Source: Streptomyces sp. WMMB 322 (GTDB lineage Bacteria; Actinomycetota; Actinomycetes; Streptomycetales; Streptomycetaceae). From it: a stretch of 64,000 nt of DNA. Positions within the stretch are counted from its first letter, which is position 1. Each line of letters begins with the position of its first letter. The stretch lies in contig NZ_FMHI01000004.1 in NCBI RefSeq assembly GCF_900090145.1, forward strand, positions 248,001 to 312,000, written 5' to 3'. Both the position numbers and the translations under genes were made by a program. The notes below the pieces were generated by a model, which saw only the letters and a list, made by a program, of their open reading frames with translations, was not told where the DNA came from and searched no databases. Shown in pieces: positions 36,731 to 46,245 of the stretch.

Positions 36731-37573
36731 TCAACTCCCGGACGAGGCAGGGGCGCTGGGAACGCTCACATCGAAGTGCCGTGCTCCCTTCGAAGCTTTC
36801 ATCAGCGCGGTCAGTGACTCCGCCTTGGCGCCGCCGCGTTCACCGCTGCCCCACTGCACAGTCCGGCCGCCCGTCAACTCGAGTGTGATGGAGTCGTAGG
36901 AACGCATCCGGACGGTCCGTGTGTCCCTGCGGACGGAATCGGGAAGTGCGGCAGCGGCCCGGACGGCTTCGCGTCGCAGCCGTTCCTTGCCGAAGTGACG
37001 CAGACCCGCAGAGCGCTCAACTTCCATCACCAGAAGCGGAACGCCCTTCGGTTGCTCCTGAACGACGTCGAAACGCACGCCTTCAGCGTCGACTTCAACG
37101 AATTTCCCCCCATGCTTCATGACCAGTTCCGGCTTCCGTTCTGTCACCTCGATACCGATTCCGTGGGGGAAGGCCCGTACGACGCGAACCTCGTCCAGCC
37201 TGGGCAGCGAGGTGGTGAGACGGCGCTCGGCCGCGGCCCTGTCCACGGACAGGAGCGGGGTACCAACCGGAATACGGGCGGCGTCGCTTACCTGTTTCTC
37301 CGTCAGCACCTTGTTGCCGCTGACGGAGACACGTTCCACGAGCACCCAGTTCGATCCGTACAGGGCCCATGCGCCGAAACCGGCCAGTCCGAGCAACAGC
37401 GCGAAGACGACGAGCAGGGCGCGCAGTCGTCGAATTCGCGCCCCCCTCCGCAACTGCGCGCCGCGCGAACGGGCCGGGGACCGGCCGGAGTCGGCCTCAG
37501 CCGACGGACGGGCCGCCGAGTTGCTGCTGCGCCGGCTCCCGGCGCTCTTCGTCGGTCCCGTGGATCCGGCCAC
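36731..37573 (-). CDS. ftsQ: Cell division protein FtsQ/DivIB
   Basis: 280 residues from GTG 37573 (VAGSTGPTKSAGSRRSSNSA). An Arg/Ser-rich cytoplasmic tail (about 50 residues) precedes one transmembrane helix (LLVVFALLLGLAGFGAWALY). The extracellular POTRA domain follows at once: WVLVERVSVSGNKVLTEKQV, then DEVRVVRAFPHGIGIEVTER, both typical of FtsQ. It bridges FtsL and FtsB to the rest of the divisome. The gene lies directly after murG with a 16-bp gap. Confidence 0.93.
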   Translation of the reverse strand: MAGSTGPTKSAGSRRSSNSAARPSAEADSGRSPARSRGAQLRRGARIRRLRALLVVFALLLGLAGFGAWALYGSNWVLVERVSVSGNKVLTEKQVSDAARIPVGTPLLSVDRAAAERRLTTSLPRLDEVRVVRAFPHGIGIEVTERKPELVMKHGGKFVEVDAEGVRFDVVQEQPKGVPLLVMEVERSAGLRHFGKERLRREAVRAAAALPDSVRRDTRTVRMRSYDSITLELTGGRTVQWGSGERGGAKAESLTALMKASKGARHFDVSVPSAPASSGS

Positions 37574-37589
37574 ACTGCCCTGCCTTCTC

Positions 37590-38684
37590 TCACGCCCCTC
37601 GGCGTGCCGCGATCGCCTCGTACACCATGCCGACCAGAAGCTCGTCGGAATCCCGCCGGCCGAACTCCGCCGCGGCGCGCGCCATGTCGTGCAGCCGGTG
37701 CGGCTCACTGAGAACAGGAAGCACGCTGTCCAGGACCCACTCCGGAGTCAGCTCGGCGTCGTCGACGAGCAGGCCGCCGCCCGCCTTGACGACGGGCTGC
37801 GCGTTCAGCCGCTGTTCGCCGTTGCCGATCGGCAGCGGCACGTAGGCGGCCGGCAGTCCGACGGCAGACAGCTCCGCGACGGTCATCGCGCCCGCCCGGC
37901 AGAGCATCATGTCGGCAGCGGCGTACGCGAGGTCCATCCGGTCGACATACGGTACCGGGACATAGGGCGGCATTCCGGGCATGTTGTCCGGTTGCGGCAG
38001 TTCGTTCTTGGGGCCCACCGCGTGCAGGATCTGAACTCCCGCCCGCTGAAGGTGCGGCGCCGCGTGCTGCACGACCTCGTTGAGCCGGCGTGCACCCTGC
38101 GAGCCGCCCGTGACGAAGAGGGTGGGCGCATTGGCTTCCAGGCCGAAGGCCGCGCGTGCCTCCGGCCTGGCGGCGGCACGGTCCAGCGTCGCGATGGAGC
38201 GGCGCAGCGGGATGCCGATGTAACGGGCGTTGCGCAGCTTGCTGTCGGGCGACGAGACCGCGACGTGCTGCGTGTAGCGCGAACCGATCTTGTTGGCCAG
38301 GCCGGGCCGCGCGTTGGCCTCGTGGATGACGATGGGAACGCCGAGGCGCTTGGCCGCGAGATAGGCGGGGAGCGCCACGTACCCGCCGAATCCGGCGACG
38401 CAGTCGGCCTTGGTGCTCTCCAGTACCTGCTCGGCGGCCTTGATGGTGCCGCGAAGCCGCCCGGGAACGGTGATCAGTTCGGGGGTGGGCTTGCGCGGCA
38501 GCGGTACGGCCGGGATGAGTTCGAGCTGATAGCCGCGCTCGGGCACCAGACGGGTCTCAAGGCCGCGTTCGGTTCCCAGCGCGGTGATGCCCACGGTCGG
38601 ATCCTGCCTGCGCAGAGCATCCGCGAGGGCGAGCGCGGGCTCGATATGGCCGGCGGTGCCCCCACCGGCGAGTACGACGTGCAC
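37590..38684 (-). CDS. murG: Lipid II synthase MurG
   Basis: 364-residue GT-B glycosyltransferase that adds GlcNAc to lipid I on the inner face of the membrane. The N-terminal [20 protein letters not shown] holds the G loop, and [20 protein letters not shown] the second G loop. The C-terminal nucleotide-sugar site includes [14 protein letters not shown] and [20 protein letters not shown] with the conserved E in the donor-binding helix. Length is normal. It follows ftsW by six bases. Confidence 0.96.
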   Translation of the reverse strand: MHVVLAGGGTAGHIEPALALADALRRQDPTVGITALGTERGLETRLVPERGYQLELIPAVPLPRKPTPELITVPGRLRGTIKAAEQVLESTKADCVAGFGGYVALPAYLAAKRLGVPIVIHEANARPGLANKIGSRYTQHVAVSSPDSKLRNARYIGIPLRRSIATLDRAAARPEARAAFGLEANAPTLFVTGGSQGARRLNEVVQHAAPHLQRAGVQILHAVGPKNELPQPDNMPGMPPYVPVPYVDRMDLAYAAADMMLCRAGAMTVAELSAVGLPAAYVPLPIGNGEQRLNAQPVVKAGGGLLVDDAELTPEWVLDSVLPVLSEPHRLHDMARAAAEFGRRDSDELLVGMVYEAIAARRGA

Positions 38685-38690
38685 TCTGAT

Positions 38691-40307
38691 TCACCGCTCT
38701 CCGGACGGCCGCCGATCCGCGCGCCGTCTCATCGTGTTCGATCTCACCCCTGCCAGCCTTCTCTGCAGGCGCTGCCGCAGAGCAGGCTGCCGCATGGCCA
38801 GAGCCGCTCTGGCCGCGGGGTCGCTTCGCGCGAACGCGATGAGCAACCCGATGGCGAACATCGTCGGCAGCAGGGCGGAACCACCGTAGGAGAACAGCGG
38901 GAGCGGGACGCCGGCGATCGGCAGCAGGCCGAGCACCGCACCGATGTTGACCACGGCCTGTGCCGTGATCCACGTCGTCACGCCTCCCGCGGCATACCTC
39001 ACGAAGGGTTCCTCCGTGCGTCCGGCCACGCGGATACCCGCATAGCCTAGAGCCGCGAAGAGAGCCAGTACCGACAGCGTCCCCGCAAGACCGAGTTCCT
39101 CCCCGGTCACGGCGAAGATGAAGTCGGTGTGCGGTTCAGGCAGTTGCCCCCATTTTTCCACACTGGCGCCGAGCCCCGAACCGAACCATCCGCCCGACGC
39201 GAGCGCGTAGATGCCGTGAACGGCCTGCCAGCACTGGTCGTTGGCACCGGGGTCGGTGGCCCCGATGCAGCCGAGCCGGGCCATCCTGTTCGGACTGGTC
39301 ATGATCAGCAGAGCGCCGATGACGGCGGCCACGCCCATGACTCCGGCGAAGAGCCGTGTGGGGGCGCCCGCGAGCCAGAGCAGTCCGAACAGGATCGCCG
39401 CGAGGATGATCGCGGTCCCCATGTCGCCGCCGAGCATGATGAGCCCGAGCACGAGCAGCCCGACGGGCACGAGCGGCACGAGCATGTGCTTCCACTGGTT
39501 CAGCAGCCGCCTGGAGCGCTTGCGGGCCAGCAGGTCGGCTCCCCACAGCACCAGCGCCAGCTTGGCGAACTCGCTGGGCTGGAGCTGGAACGGGCCCCCG
39601 AGGTAGAGCCAGTTGCGGTTGCCGTTCACCGCGTGCCCCATCCCGGGCACCTGGACCAGGCCCATCATGACGACGGAAACGGCCAGCAGCGGGTACGCCA
39701 GCGCCCGGTGCAGTCTGATCGGCATACGAGCGGCAAGTGTGAGCAGAACGGCGCCCACCATCGCCGCGATGAGCTGCTTGCGGAAGAAGTACGTGGAGGA
39801 CAAGCCCGACTGGAGCGCCTCGATCTGCGACGCCGAGAAGACCATCACCAGCCCGAGCACCGTGAGCAGGAGACTGCCGCCGAGGATCAGGTAGTACGCC
39901 GTCAGCGGGCGGTCCCAGGCACGCCTGGCCTTCGTGACGAACGCGGGCGTACCGCGGCCGCCGCCGGGACGGTTCGGGCGGCGTGCGGGGCGTCGCGGCC
40001 GCAGCGGGCGCCCGGCTCCGGGACCGGAGGCGGCCGAAGGTCCCTTCCCCGTCCTGGCGTTGGCCGCGCGGGAGCGCTGCGCCTCGCGCGGCAGGAGAAG
40101 GGCTCCCGCTGCGTGCGGCAGCGGGAGAGCCGTGCGGGCCGGGACGGGGCCAGGCAGCGGAGCCAGAGGCTTCGTGAGAGCCCGTCCCAGGGCTGCGCAC
40201 CCGTCACCGAGGGTGCGGCGACTGCGGGAGCCGGTGGCGGCGGTGTGCCGGCGCGTACTCGGCGCTCCCGGAAGAGAGTCTGCCGCAGCGCCGCTGTCGG
40301 GCGTCAT
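38691..40307 (-). CDS. ftsW: Septal peptidoglycan glycosyltransferase FtsW
   Basis: 538 residues from ATG 40307 (MTPDSGAAADSLPGAPS), with GGAGGGGAAG as ribosome-binding site. SEDS-family polymerase acting with FtsI at the septum. About 130 residues of Arg/Pro/Ala-rich cytoplasmic tail precede ten hydrophobic helices. Signatures are VNGNRNWLYLGGPFQLQPSE and, in the second half, PLPLFSYGGSALLPTMFAIG. The catalytic Asp is in the large extracellular loop near LPEPHTDFIFAVTGEELG. The long N-terminal tail is unusual compared with firmicute FtsW but common in actinobacteria. Confidence 0.95.
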   Translation of the reverse strand: MTPDSGAAADSLPGAPSTRRHTAATGSRSRRTLGDGCAALGRALTKPLAPLPGPVPARTALPLPHAAGALLLPREAQRSRAANARTGKGPSAASGPGAGRPLRPRRPARRPNRPGGGRGTPAFVTKARRAWDRPLTAYYLILGGSLLLTVLGLVMVFSASQIEALQSGLSSTYFFRKQLIAAMVGAVLLTLAARMPIRLHRALAYPLLAVSVVMMGLVQVPGMGHAVNGNRNWLYLGGPFQLQPSEFAKLALVLWGADLLARKRSRRLLNQWKHMLVPLVPVGLLVLGLIMLGGDMGTAIILAAILFGLLWLAGAPTRLFAGVMGVAAVIGALLIMTSPNRMARLGCIGATDPGANDQCWQAVHGIYALASGGWFGSGLGASVEKWGQLPEPHTDFIFAVTGEELGLAGTLSVLALFAALGYAGIRVAGRTEEPFVRYAAGGVTTWITAQAVVNIGAVLGLLPIAGVPLPLFSYGGSALLPTMFAIGLLIAFARSDPAARAALAMRQPALRQRLQRRLAGVRSNTMRRRADRRPSGER

Positions 40308-40359
40308 CTGTCGCTTCCCCTCCGTCTGTTCCCGCGTCGCGGTCCGCGGGACCGGCGGG

Positions 40360-41877
40360 TTACTCCACCTCGTGCGCGCCGGACGCTGCCAGCGCACGCA
40401 CCGCGTCGGTGAAGGCGTCACCGCGCGCGTTGTAGTTGACGAACATGTCCATCGAGGCGCAGGCCGGTGCCATCAGCACCGTATCCCCGTGACGGGCCAG
40501 CCGCGCCGCTTCGTGGACTGCCGCAGCCATGGCCCCAGTGTCGGTGCGCTCCAGGTCCACCACCGGGACATCCGGGGCGTGTCGCGTGAGGGCTTCGTGG
40601 ATGAGGTGGCGGTCGGCGCCGATGAGTACGGCGGCTCGCAGGCGAGGCGCGGACTCCTGTACGAGTTCGTCGAAGGTGGCGCCCTTCGCGAGGCCGCCCG
40701 CGATCCACACGATGGAGTCGTACGCGGCCAGCGACGCCTGCGTCGCATGGGTGTTGGTCGCCTTGGAGTCGTCGACATACGCGACGCCGTCGATGTCGGC
40801 GACGTGTGCGATGCGGTGTGCGTCGGGACGGAAGGCGCGCAGTCCGTCACGTACGGCCGCGGGCGGCACCCCGTAGGCGCGCGCGAGAGCCGCCGCCGCA
40901 AGGGCGTTGGCGATGTTGTGCGGCGCCGCGGGAGTGATGTCCGAGACCTCGGCCAGTTCCTGGGCCTGCTCACGCCGGTTCTCGACGAAGGCGCGGTCCA
41001 CCAGGATGCCGTCCACGACGCCCACTTCGGACGGCCCCGGGGTGCCGAGGGTGAATCCGATCGCGCGGCAGCCCTCCTCCACGTCCGCGCGGCGCACGAG
41101 CTGTTCGGTGGCCGGGTCCGCGCAGTTGTAGACGCAGGCGACGCGATTGCCTTCGTAGACGCGGCCCTTGTCGGCGGCGTAGGCCTCCATCGAGCCGTGC
41201 CAGTCGAGATGGTCGGGTGCCAGGTTGAGCACGGCGGCGGAGTGGGCGCGCAGGCTCGGCGCCCAGTGCAGCTGGTAGCTGGAGAGCTCGACCGCGAGCA
41301 CGTCCGGGGGGTCCTCGGCGAGGACGACGTCGATCAGCGGGGTGCCGATGTTCCCCACCGCGGGGGCACGGAGTCCGGCGGCGCCGAGGATGGAGGCGAG
41401 CATCTGGACCGTGGTCGTCTTGCCGTTGGTACCGGTGACGGCGAGCCAGGGCGCGGGCGTGCGGTGCCCGCCCGCCGCGTCCGCGGCCGCTGTTCCGCGC
41501 AACCGCCACGCCAACTCGACGTCGCCCCATACCGGTACGCCCTCGGCGTCGGCGGCGGCGAAGAGCGGGCTCTGCGGCTTCCAGCCCGGTGATGTGACGA
41601 TCAGATCGGTCCCGTTGGGCAAGGTGTCCGCGTCCGCGAGTCTCACCGTCACGCCCTGGGCACCGAGTTCGGCCGCGCGCGAGCGGTGCGATTCGCTGTC
41701 GCCGCCGTCGACGACGGTGACCTCGGCGCCGAGGCGCTGCAGCGCACGGGCCGCGCTCACACCGCTGACGCCGAGTCCGGCCACCGTCACACGCCTGCCC
41801 CGCAGGCTCCCCGCATCCGCGAAGTCCGCTGCGTGCGAGGGGTCTTCGGAGCGCTGGGGATCGTGCCGGTCGTTCAC
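40360..41877 (-). CDS. murD: UDP-MurNAc-L-alanine:D-glutamate ligase MurD
   Basis: 505 residues from GTG 41877 ([15 protein letters not shown]), overlapping the mraY stop. The Mur-ligase P-loop is [20 protein letters not shown], and the central domain continues with [20 protein letters not shown] and [20 protein letters not shown]. The C-terminal domain has [12 protein letters not shown], with the Lys-containing motif typical of MurD. An N-terminal Rossmann-like domain ([20 protein letters not shown]) binds UDP. The reaction adds D-Glu in the cytoplasm. Confidence 0.96.
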   Translation of the reverse strand: MNDRHDPQRSEDPSHAADFADAGSLRGRRVTVAGLGVSGVSAARALQRLGAEVTVVDGGDSESHRSRAAELGAQGVTVRLADADTLPNGTDLIVTSPGWKPQSPLFAAADAEGVPVWGDVELAWRLRGTAAADAAGGHRTPAPWLAVTGTNGKTTTVQMLASILGAAGLRAPAVGNIGTPLIDVVLAEDPPDVLAVELSSYQLHWAPSLRAHSAAVLNLAPDHLDWHGSMEAYAADKGRVYEGNRVACVYNCADPATEQLVRRADVEEGCRAIGFTLGTPGPSEVGVVDGILVDRAFVENRREQAQELAEVSDITPAAPHNIANALAAAALARAYGVPPAAVRDGLRAFRPDAHRIAHVADIDGVAYVDDSKATNTHATQASLAAYDSIVWIAGGLAKGATFDELVQESAPRLRAAVLIGADRHLIHEALTRHAPDVPVVDLERTDTGAMAAAVHEAARLARHGDTVLMAPACASMDMFVNYNARGDAFTDAVRALAASGAHEVE

Positions 41878-42944
41878 TTGCTGGCCGCCCACCCTGCGTA
41901 GAAGATCCCGACGCCGAGGATGGCGCACATGCCCTGGATGATCCAGAAGCGGACGACCACCAGGACCTCGGACCAGCCCTTCAGTTCGAAGTGGTGCTGA
42001 AGGGGCGCCATCTTGAACACCCGCTTGCCGGTGAGCCGGAAGGAGCCGACCTGGATGACGACGGACATGGTGATGAGGACGAACAGTCCGCCCAGGATGG
42101 CCAGCAGCAGTTCCGTGCGGGAGCAGATGGCGAGCCCGGCGAGGGCTCCGCCCAGCGCGAGCGAACCGGTGTCGCCCATGAAGATCTTGGCGGGCGAGGT
42201 GTTCCACCACAGGAAACCGAAGCAGGCACCCATCAACGCGGCGGCGACGACGGCCAGATCGAGGGGGTCGCGCACCTCATAGCATCCCGGACCTGCCGTG
42301 AAGGGGTTGGCGCAGGACTCCTGGTACTCCCAGACGCAGATGAAGACGTACGCGCCGAAGACCATCACGGAGGCGCCGGTGGCCAGGCCGTCCAGGCCGT
42401 CCGTCAGGTTCACGCCGTTGGACATCGCGAGGATCATGAACAGCGCCCAGATCACGAAGATGACCGGGCCCAGCGACCAGCCGAAGTCCTGGGTGAAGGA
42501 CAGCTTCGTCGAAGCGGGCGTCAGCAGGCGGAGATTGGGGAAGTTCAGCGCGAGGACCGCGAACGTGGTGCCGACGATGAGCTGTCCGGCCATCTTCGCC
42601 TTGGCCCGCAGGCCGAGGCTGCGCTGCTTGACGATCTTGATGTAGTCGTCGAGGAAGCCGACCAGGCCCATGCCGGCGAAGAGGAAGAGCACGAGCACGC
42701 CGGAGAAGCTGGGCTGACTGCCGGTCAGCAGCTTCGTGAGCGCGTACGCGGCGACCGTGGCGAGGATGAAGGCGATGCCGCCCATCGTCGGGGTGCCGCG
42801 CTTGCTGTGGTGGTTCCGCGGTCCGTCGTCACGGATGAACTGCCCGTAGCCTCGTCTCGCGAGCAGTTTGATCAGCAGGGGCGTCCCGATCAGGGACAGG
42901 AAGAGTCCGATGACTCCCGAGAAGAGGATCTGGCTCATACCCAT
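41874..42944 (-). CDS. mraY: Phospho-MurNAc-pentapeptide transferase MraY
   Basis: 356-residue integral membrane enzyme making lipid I from UDP-MurNAc-pentapeptide and undecaprenyl phosphate. About ten transmembrane helices are present. Signatures are [33 protein letters not shown] with the catalytic Asp pair, [17 protein letters not shown] and the His-rich [14 protein letters not shown] near the end. Two starts are possible, ATG 42944 and ATG 42938; both overlap the murF stop (the second by ATGA). The target of nucleoside antibiotics such as tunicamycin. Confidence 0.96.
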   Translation of the reverse strand: MGMSQILFSGVIGLFLSLIGTPLLIKLLARRGYGQFIRDDGPRNHHSKRGTPTMGGIAFILATVAAYALTKLLTGSQPSFSGVLVLFLFAGMGLVGFLDDYIKIVKQRSLGLRAKAKMAGQLIVGTTFAVLALNFPNLRLLTPASTKLSFTQDFGWSLGPVIFVIWALFMILAMSNGVNLTDGLDGLATGASVMVFGAYVFICVWEYQESCANPFTAGPGCYEVRDPLDLAVVAAALMGACFGFLWWNTSPAKIFMGDTGSLALGGALAGLAICSRTELLLAILGGLFVLITMSVVIQVGSFRLTGKRVFKMAPLQHHFELKGWSEVLVVVRFWIIQGMCAILGVGIFYAGWAASK

Positions 42945-44389
42945 CGGGCGGCGACCTCACCCTCGTTGGTCCCGGGCTCCGTGAGCGCGTCCGCGACGCG
43001 TTCCAGACCCACCGAACGGGAAGCCTTCACCAGTACGACATCCCCCGGGCGCAGTTCGCTCCGCAAGAGCTCGACCGCCGCCTCAGCGTCGGACACGTGC
43101 ACCGACTCCTCACCCCACGAACCCTCGTTCTTCGCGCCCATGTCCAGCCAGACGGCCTCCTGGCCACCCACCGCCACGAGCTTGCTGACGTTGAGCCGGA
43201 CGGCGAGCCGTCCGACCGCGTCGTGCTCGGCAAGCGACTCGTCGCCGAGCTCGGCCATCTCACCGAGCACCGCCCATGTCCGCCGGCCCCGTCCCATCGC
43301 GGCCAGCGCGCGGAGCGCGGCCCGTGTCGACTCGGGGTTGGCGTTGTAGGCGTCATTGACGACCGTGACTCCATCGGCGCGCTCGGTGACCTCCATCCGC
43401 CAACGCGAGAGCGAGCCCGCGGCGGAGAGCGCGGTGGCGATGTCCCCGGCGGGCATGCCCAGTTCGTGGGCGACGGCCGCCGCGGCGAGCGCGTTCGACA
43501 CGTGGTGCTCACCGTACAGGCGCATGGTCACGTCACCGCACCCGGTCGGTGTTTGTAGCGTGAAAGACGGCTGACCGCTGTCGGTGAGCCGGACATTCTC
43601 GGCACGGACGTGAGCATTCTGCGCCTCGCCGAACAGCAGCACGCGAGCACGGGTCCGCTCGCTCATGGCCCGGACGAAGGGGTCGTCGGCGTTGAGCACG
43701 GCGACACCGCCCCCGTCTCCCCCGGCCGCACCGTCGCCTCCGGGAGCAGCCGGCGGCAGGGCCTCCACCAACTCGCCCTTCGCGAGGGCGATCTGCTCCC
43801 GGCCGCCGAACTCGCCGATGTGCGCCGTCCCGACGTTGAGCACGACGCCGATGCGCGGCGGGGTGAGCTGCGTGAGGTAGCGGATGTGCCCCACGCCGCG
43901 TGCGCCCATCTCCAGCACGAGGTGACGGGTGCCTTCCTCGGCGCGCAGAGCGGTGAGCGGCAGCCCGATCTCGTTGTTGAGGGAGCCCGGCGTCCAGACC
44001 GTCGGCCCGAGGCGTTCCAGCAGCTGTGCGATCAGGTCCTTGGTGCTGGTCTTTCCGGCGGAGCCCGTCAGCGCGACGACCTGTGTGCCCAGGCGTTCGA
44101 CCGTGTGCCTGGCGAGTGCGCCCAGGGCCCGGGTGACGTCGTCGACGACGACGGCCGGCACGCCGACGGGGCGGGTGGCCAGGACGGCCACCGCACCCGC
44201 TTCGACCGCGCTGCGGGCGAAGTCGTGTCCGTCGGCCCGTTCACCGGCGAAGGCTGCGAAGAGACTGCCGTGGGCCACTTCCCGTGAATCGATGACAACG
44301 GGTCCTGTGACCAGGGCGTCGGGGTCCGGTATGTCGCTCTGCTGTCCGTCGACGACAGCGGCGATATCGGCGAGAGATAGGGGGATCAT
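42935..44389 (-). CDS. murF: UDP-MurNAc-tripeptide:D-Ala-D-Ala ligase MurF
   Basis: 484 residues from ATG 44389 ([17 protein letters not shown]), overlapping the murE stop by ATGA. Mur ligase P-loop: [20 protein letters not shown]. The central domain has [20 protein letters not shown] and [19 protein letters not shown], and the C-terminal domain [17 protein letters not shown] and [16 protein letters not shown], all typical of MurF. A Gly/Ala-rich insertion ([16 protein letters not shown]) is present around residue 205, where the family normally has a short loop. It adds D-Ala-D-Ala to the nascent peptide. Confidence 0.96.
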   Translation of the reverse strand: MIPLSLADIAAVVDGQQSDIPDPDALVTGPVVIDSREVAHGSLFAAFAGERADGHDFARSAVEAGAVAVLATRPVGVPAVVVDDVTRALGALARHTVERLGTQVVALTGSAGKTSTKDLIAQLLERLGPTVWTPGSLNNEIGLPLTALRAEEGTRHLVLEMGARGVGHIRYLTQLTPPRIGVVLNVGTAHIGEFGGREQIALAKGELVEALPPAAPGGDGAAGGDGGGVAVLNADDPFVRAMSERTRARVLLFGEAQNAHVRAENVRLTDSGQPSFTLQTPTGCGDVTMRLYGEHHVSNALAAAAVAHELGMPAGDIATALSAAGSLSRWRMEVTERADGVTVVNDAYNANPESTRAALRALAAMGRGRRTWAVLGEMAELGDESLAEHDAVGRLAVRLNVSKLVAVGGQEAVWLDMGAKNEGSWGEESVHVSDAEAAVELLRSELRPGDVVLVKASRSVGLERVADALTEPGTNEGEVAARWV

Positions 44390-46107
44390 CGGTCTTCGGC
44401 GTCTGTCCCTTGGGTCGGGGTGCTGTTCGCGGCTCCCGCGGCAGCCTGCGCGGGGGCCGCGGGAGCCGTGGGCATCTCTTCCTGCTTGTTCCGGATGGCT
44501 TCGCGCAGCACGCGGGTGTCGTCGAACGGTCTGACGACCCCCGCGATGTCCTGTCCCTGCTCGTGGCCCTTGCCGAGCACGATCACGGTGTCACCGGGCT
44601 CGGCGCGTTCGACCGCGAGACGGATCGCGGCGGCTCTGTCCTCCTCCAGCAGGACGGTTCCCCGGTCGTACGCCGGCACTTCGGCGGCGCCCGCGAGCAT
44701 GGTGGCGAGGATCGCGAGGGGGTCCTCGGTGCGGGGGTTGTCGGAGGTCAGGACTGCGGTGTCGGACAGCCGCGCAAGCGCGGAACCCATGGCGGTGCGC
44801 TTGTTCGGATCACGGTCGCCGCCGCAGCCGAGAACGGCATGCACACGTCCCTCGGTGACCTTCCGGATCGCGAACAGGACGGACTCCACGGCGTCGGGCT
44901 TGTGCGCGTAGTCGACGATCGCCAGGTAGTCCTGCCCGACGTCGACGCGCTCCAGCCGGCCCGGCACGCCCGGCACGGCGGCGATGCCGTCGGCAGCCGT
45001 CTGCGGGTCGATACCGGCGGCGACGAGGGCGGTCAGGGCGGCGAGCGCGTTGGCGACGTTGAAGGGCCCGGGGATGGGCGCGGCGGCCCGTACGGACTCG
45101 TCCTTCGGCCCCACAGCGGTGAAGGTCGAACCGAGGGGCCCCACCTCGACGTCCTCGGCGCGCCAGTCGGCGTCGGGGTGGCCCTCCGCGGAGAAGGTCG
45201 TCACGGGGACCTCGGACTCGGTGATCAGCCGCTGCCCGTACTCGTCGTCGAAGTTGACCACGCCCGCGCGTGAGCGCGCGCGTGTGAACAGCTGCCGCTT
45301 CGCCCGGAAGTAGTCCTCCATGTCCGGGTGGAAGTCCAGGTGTTCGGGGCTGAGGTTGTTGAAGACGGCGATGTCGAAGACGCAGCCGTCCACGCGGCCG
45401 AGCACCAGCGCGTGGCTGGAGACCTCCATGGCCACCGCCGTCACGCCGCGCTCCCGCATCACCGCGAAGAGCGCCTGCAGGTCGGTGGCCTCAGGGGTGG
45501 TGCGCTCGGACTTCAGCCGCTCGTCCCCGATGCGGGACTCCACGGTGCCGATGAGCCCTGTCAGTTCGTCCGTCTTGGCGGCGGCCTCGCGGAGTCCGCC
45601 GTCCACCAGGTAGGCGGTGGTGGTCTTGCCGGAGGTGCCGGTGATGCCGATCTGGAGCAGGTCCCTGCCCGGCTCCCCGTAGATCTCCGCGGCCAGCGCA
45701 CCCATACGGGCACGAGGGTCCGGCACCGTCAGGACCGGCAGCCCCGTGTCGGCGGAGCGTTCGGTACCGGCCGGGTCGGTGAGCACGGCGGCCGCGCCGA
45801 GGCTGGCGGCCTGCGAGGCGAAGTCGGCGCCGTGGAAGCGTGCGCCGGGCAGCGCCGCGTAGACGTCACCGGGCCGCACCGCACGTGAGTCGTGGGTGAT
45901 ACCGGTCACCGGGGCCTCCTCCGCGCCCTGTGGGGCTGCGGTGTTCAGCCGGCGGGCCAGCTCCGCGAGGGGAACCGGCCGTACCTGTGCGGGCCGCGGC
46001 GTGCCCGAGGTGACGTTCGCGGTCGTCCCGGGGGCAGCCTCCGCGGAAGACGGGACTGGGCGGCCCTCCGCCGAGGGCGAGAGGGAGTTCTGATCAGCTT
46101 GTGGCAC
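44386..46107 (-). CDS. murE: UDP-MurNAc-tripeptide synthetase MurE
   Basis: 573 residues from GTG 46107 (VPQADQNSLSPSAEG). Adds the diamino acid (LL-diaminopimelate expected in Streptomyces) to UDP-MurNAc-Ala-Glu. The P-loop is IGITGTSGKTTTAYLVDG, and the DNPR motif at residues 456-459 (TSDNPRTEDP) marks diaminopimelate-type rather than lysine-type enzymes. ERTTPEATDLQALFA is the substrate-binding loop. About 45 extra N-terminal and 25 extra C-terminal residues are low-complexity. It is separated from ftsI by 138 bp without an obvious promoter or terminator. Confidence 0.95.
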   Translation of the reverse strand: MPQADQNSLSPSAEGRPVPSSAEAAPGTTANVTSGTPRPAQVRPVPLAELARRLNTAAPQGAEEAPVTGITHDSRAVRPGDVYAALPGARFHGADFASQAASLGAAAVLTDPAGTERSADTGLPVLTVPDPRARMGALAAEIYGEPGRDLLQIGITGTSGKTTTAYLVDGGLREAAAKTDELTGLIGTVESRIGDERLKSERTTPEATDLQALFAVMRERGVTAVAMEVSSHALVLGRVDGCVFDIAVFNNLSPEHLDFHPDMEDYFRAKRQLFTRARSRAGVVNFDDEYGQRLITESEVPVTTFSAEGHPDADWRAEDVEVGPLGSTFTAVGPKDESVRAAAPIPGPFNVANALAALTALVAAGIDPQTAADGIAAVPGVPGRLERVDVGQDYLAIVDYAHKPDAVESVLFAIRKVTEGRVHAVLGCGGDRDPNKRTAMGSALARLSDTAVLTSDNPRTEDPLAILATMLAGAAEVPAYDRGTVLLEEDRAAAIRLAVERAEPGDTVIVLGKGHEQGQDIAGVVRPFDDTRVLREAIRNKQEEMPTAPAAPAQAAAGAANSTPTQGTDAEDR

Positions 46108-46245
46108 GGCGGTGAGCGTACCGGGCGGGAGGGCTGTGCCGCGAAGCGAGGGGCTTCACGGAGGGGCGTCGCCGGGCCTCCGGGACCTGCTCCCGGCCCG
46201 TTCGGCGGGACGGTGCGAGGGGGGCCCGGGGGCGGCGTTCCCGGC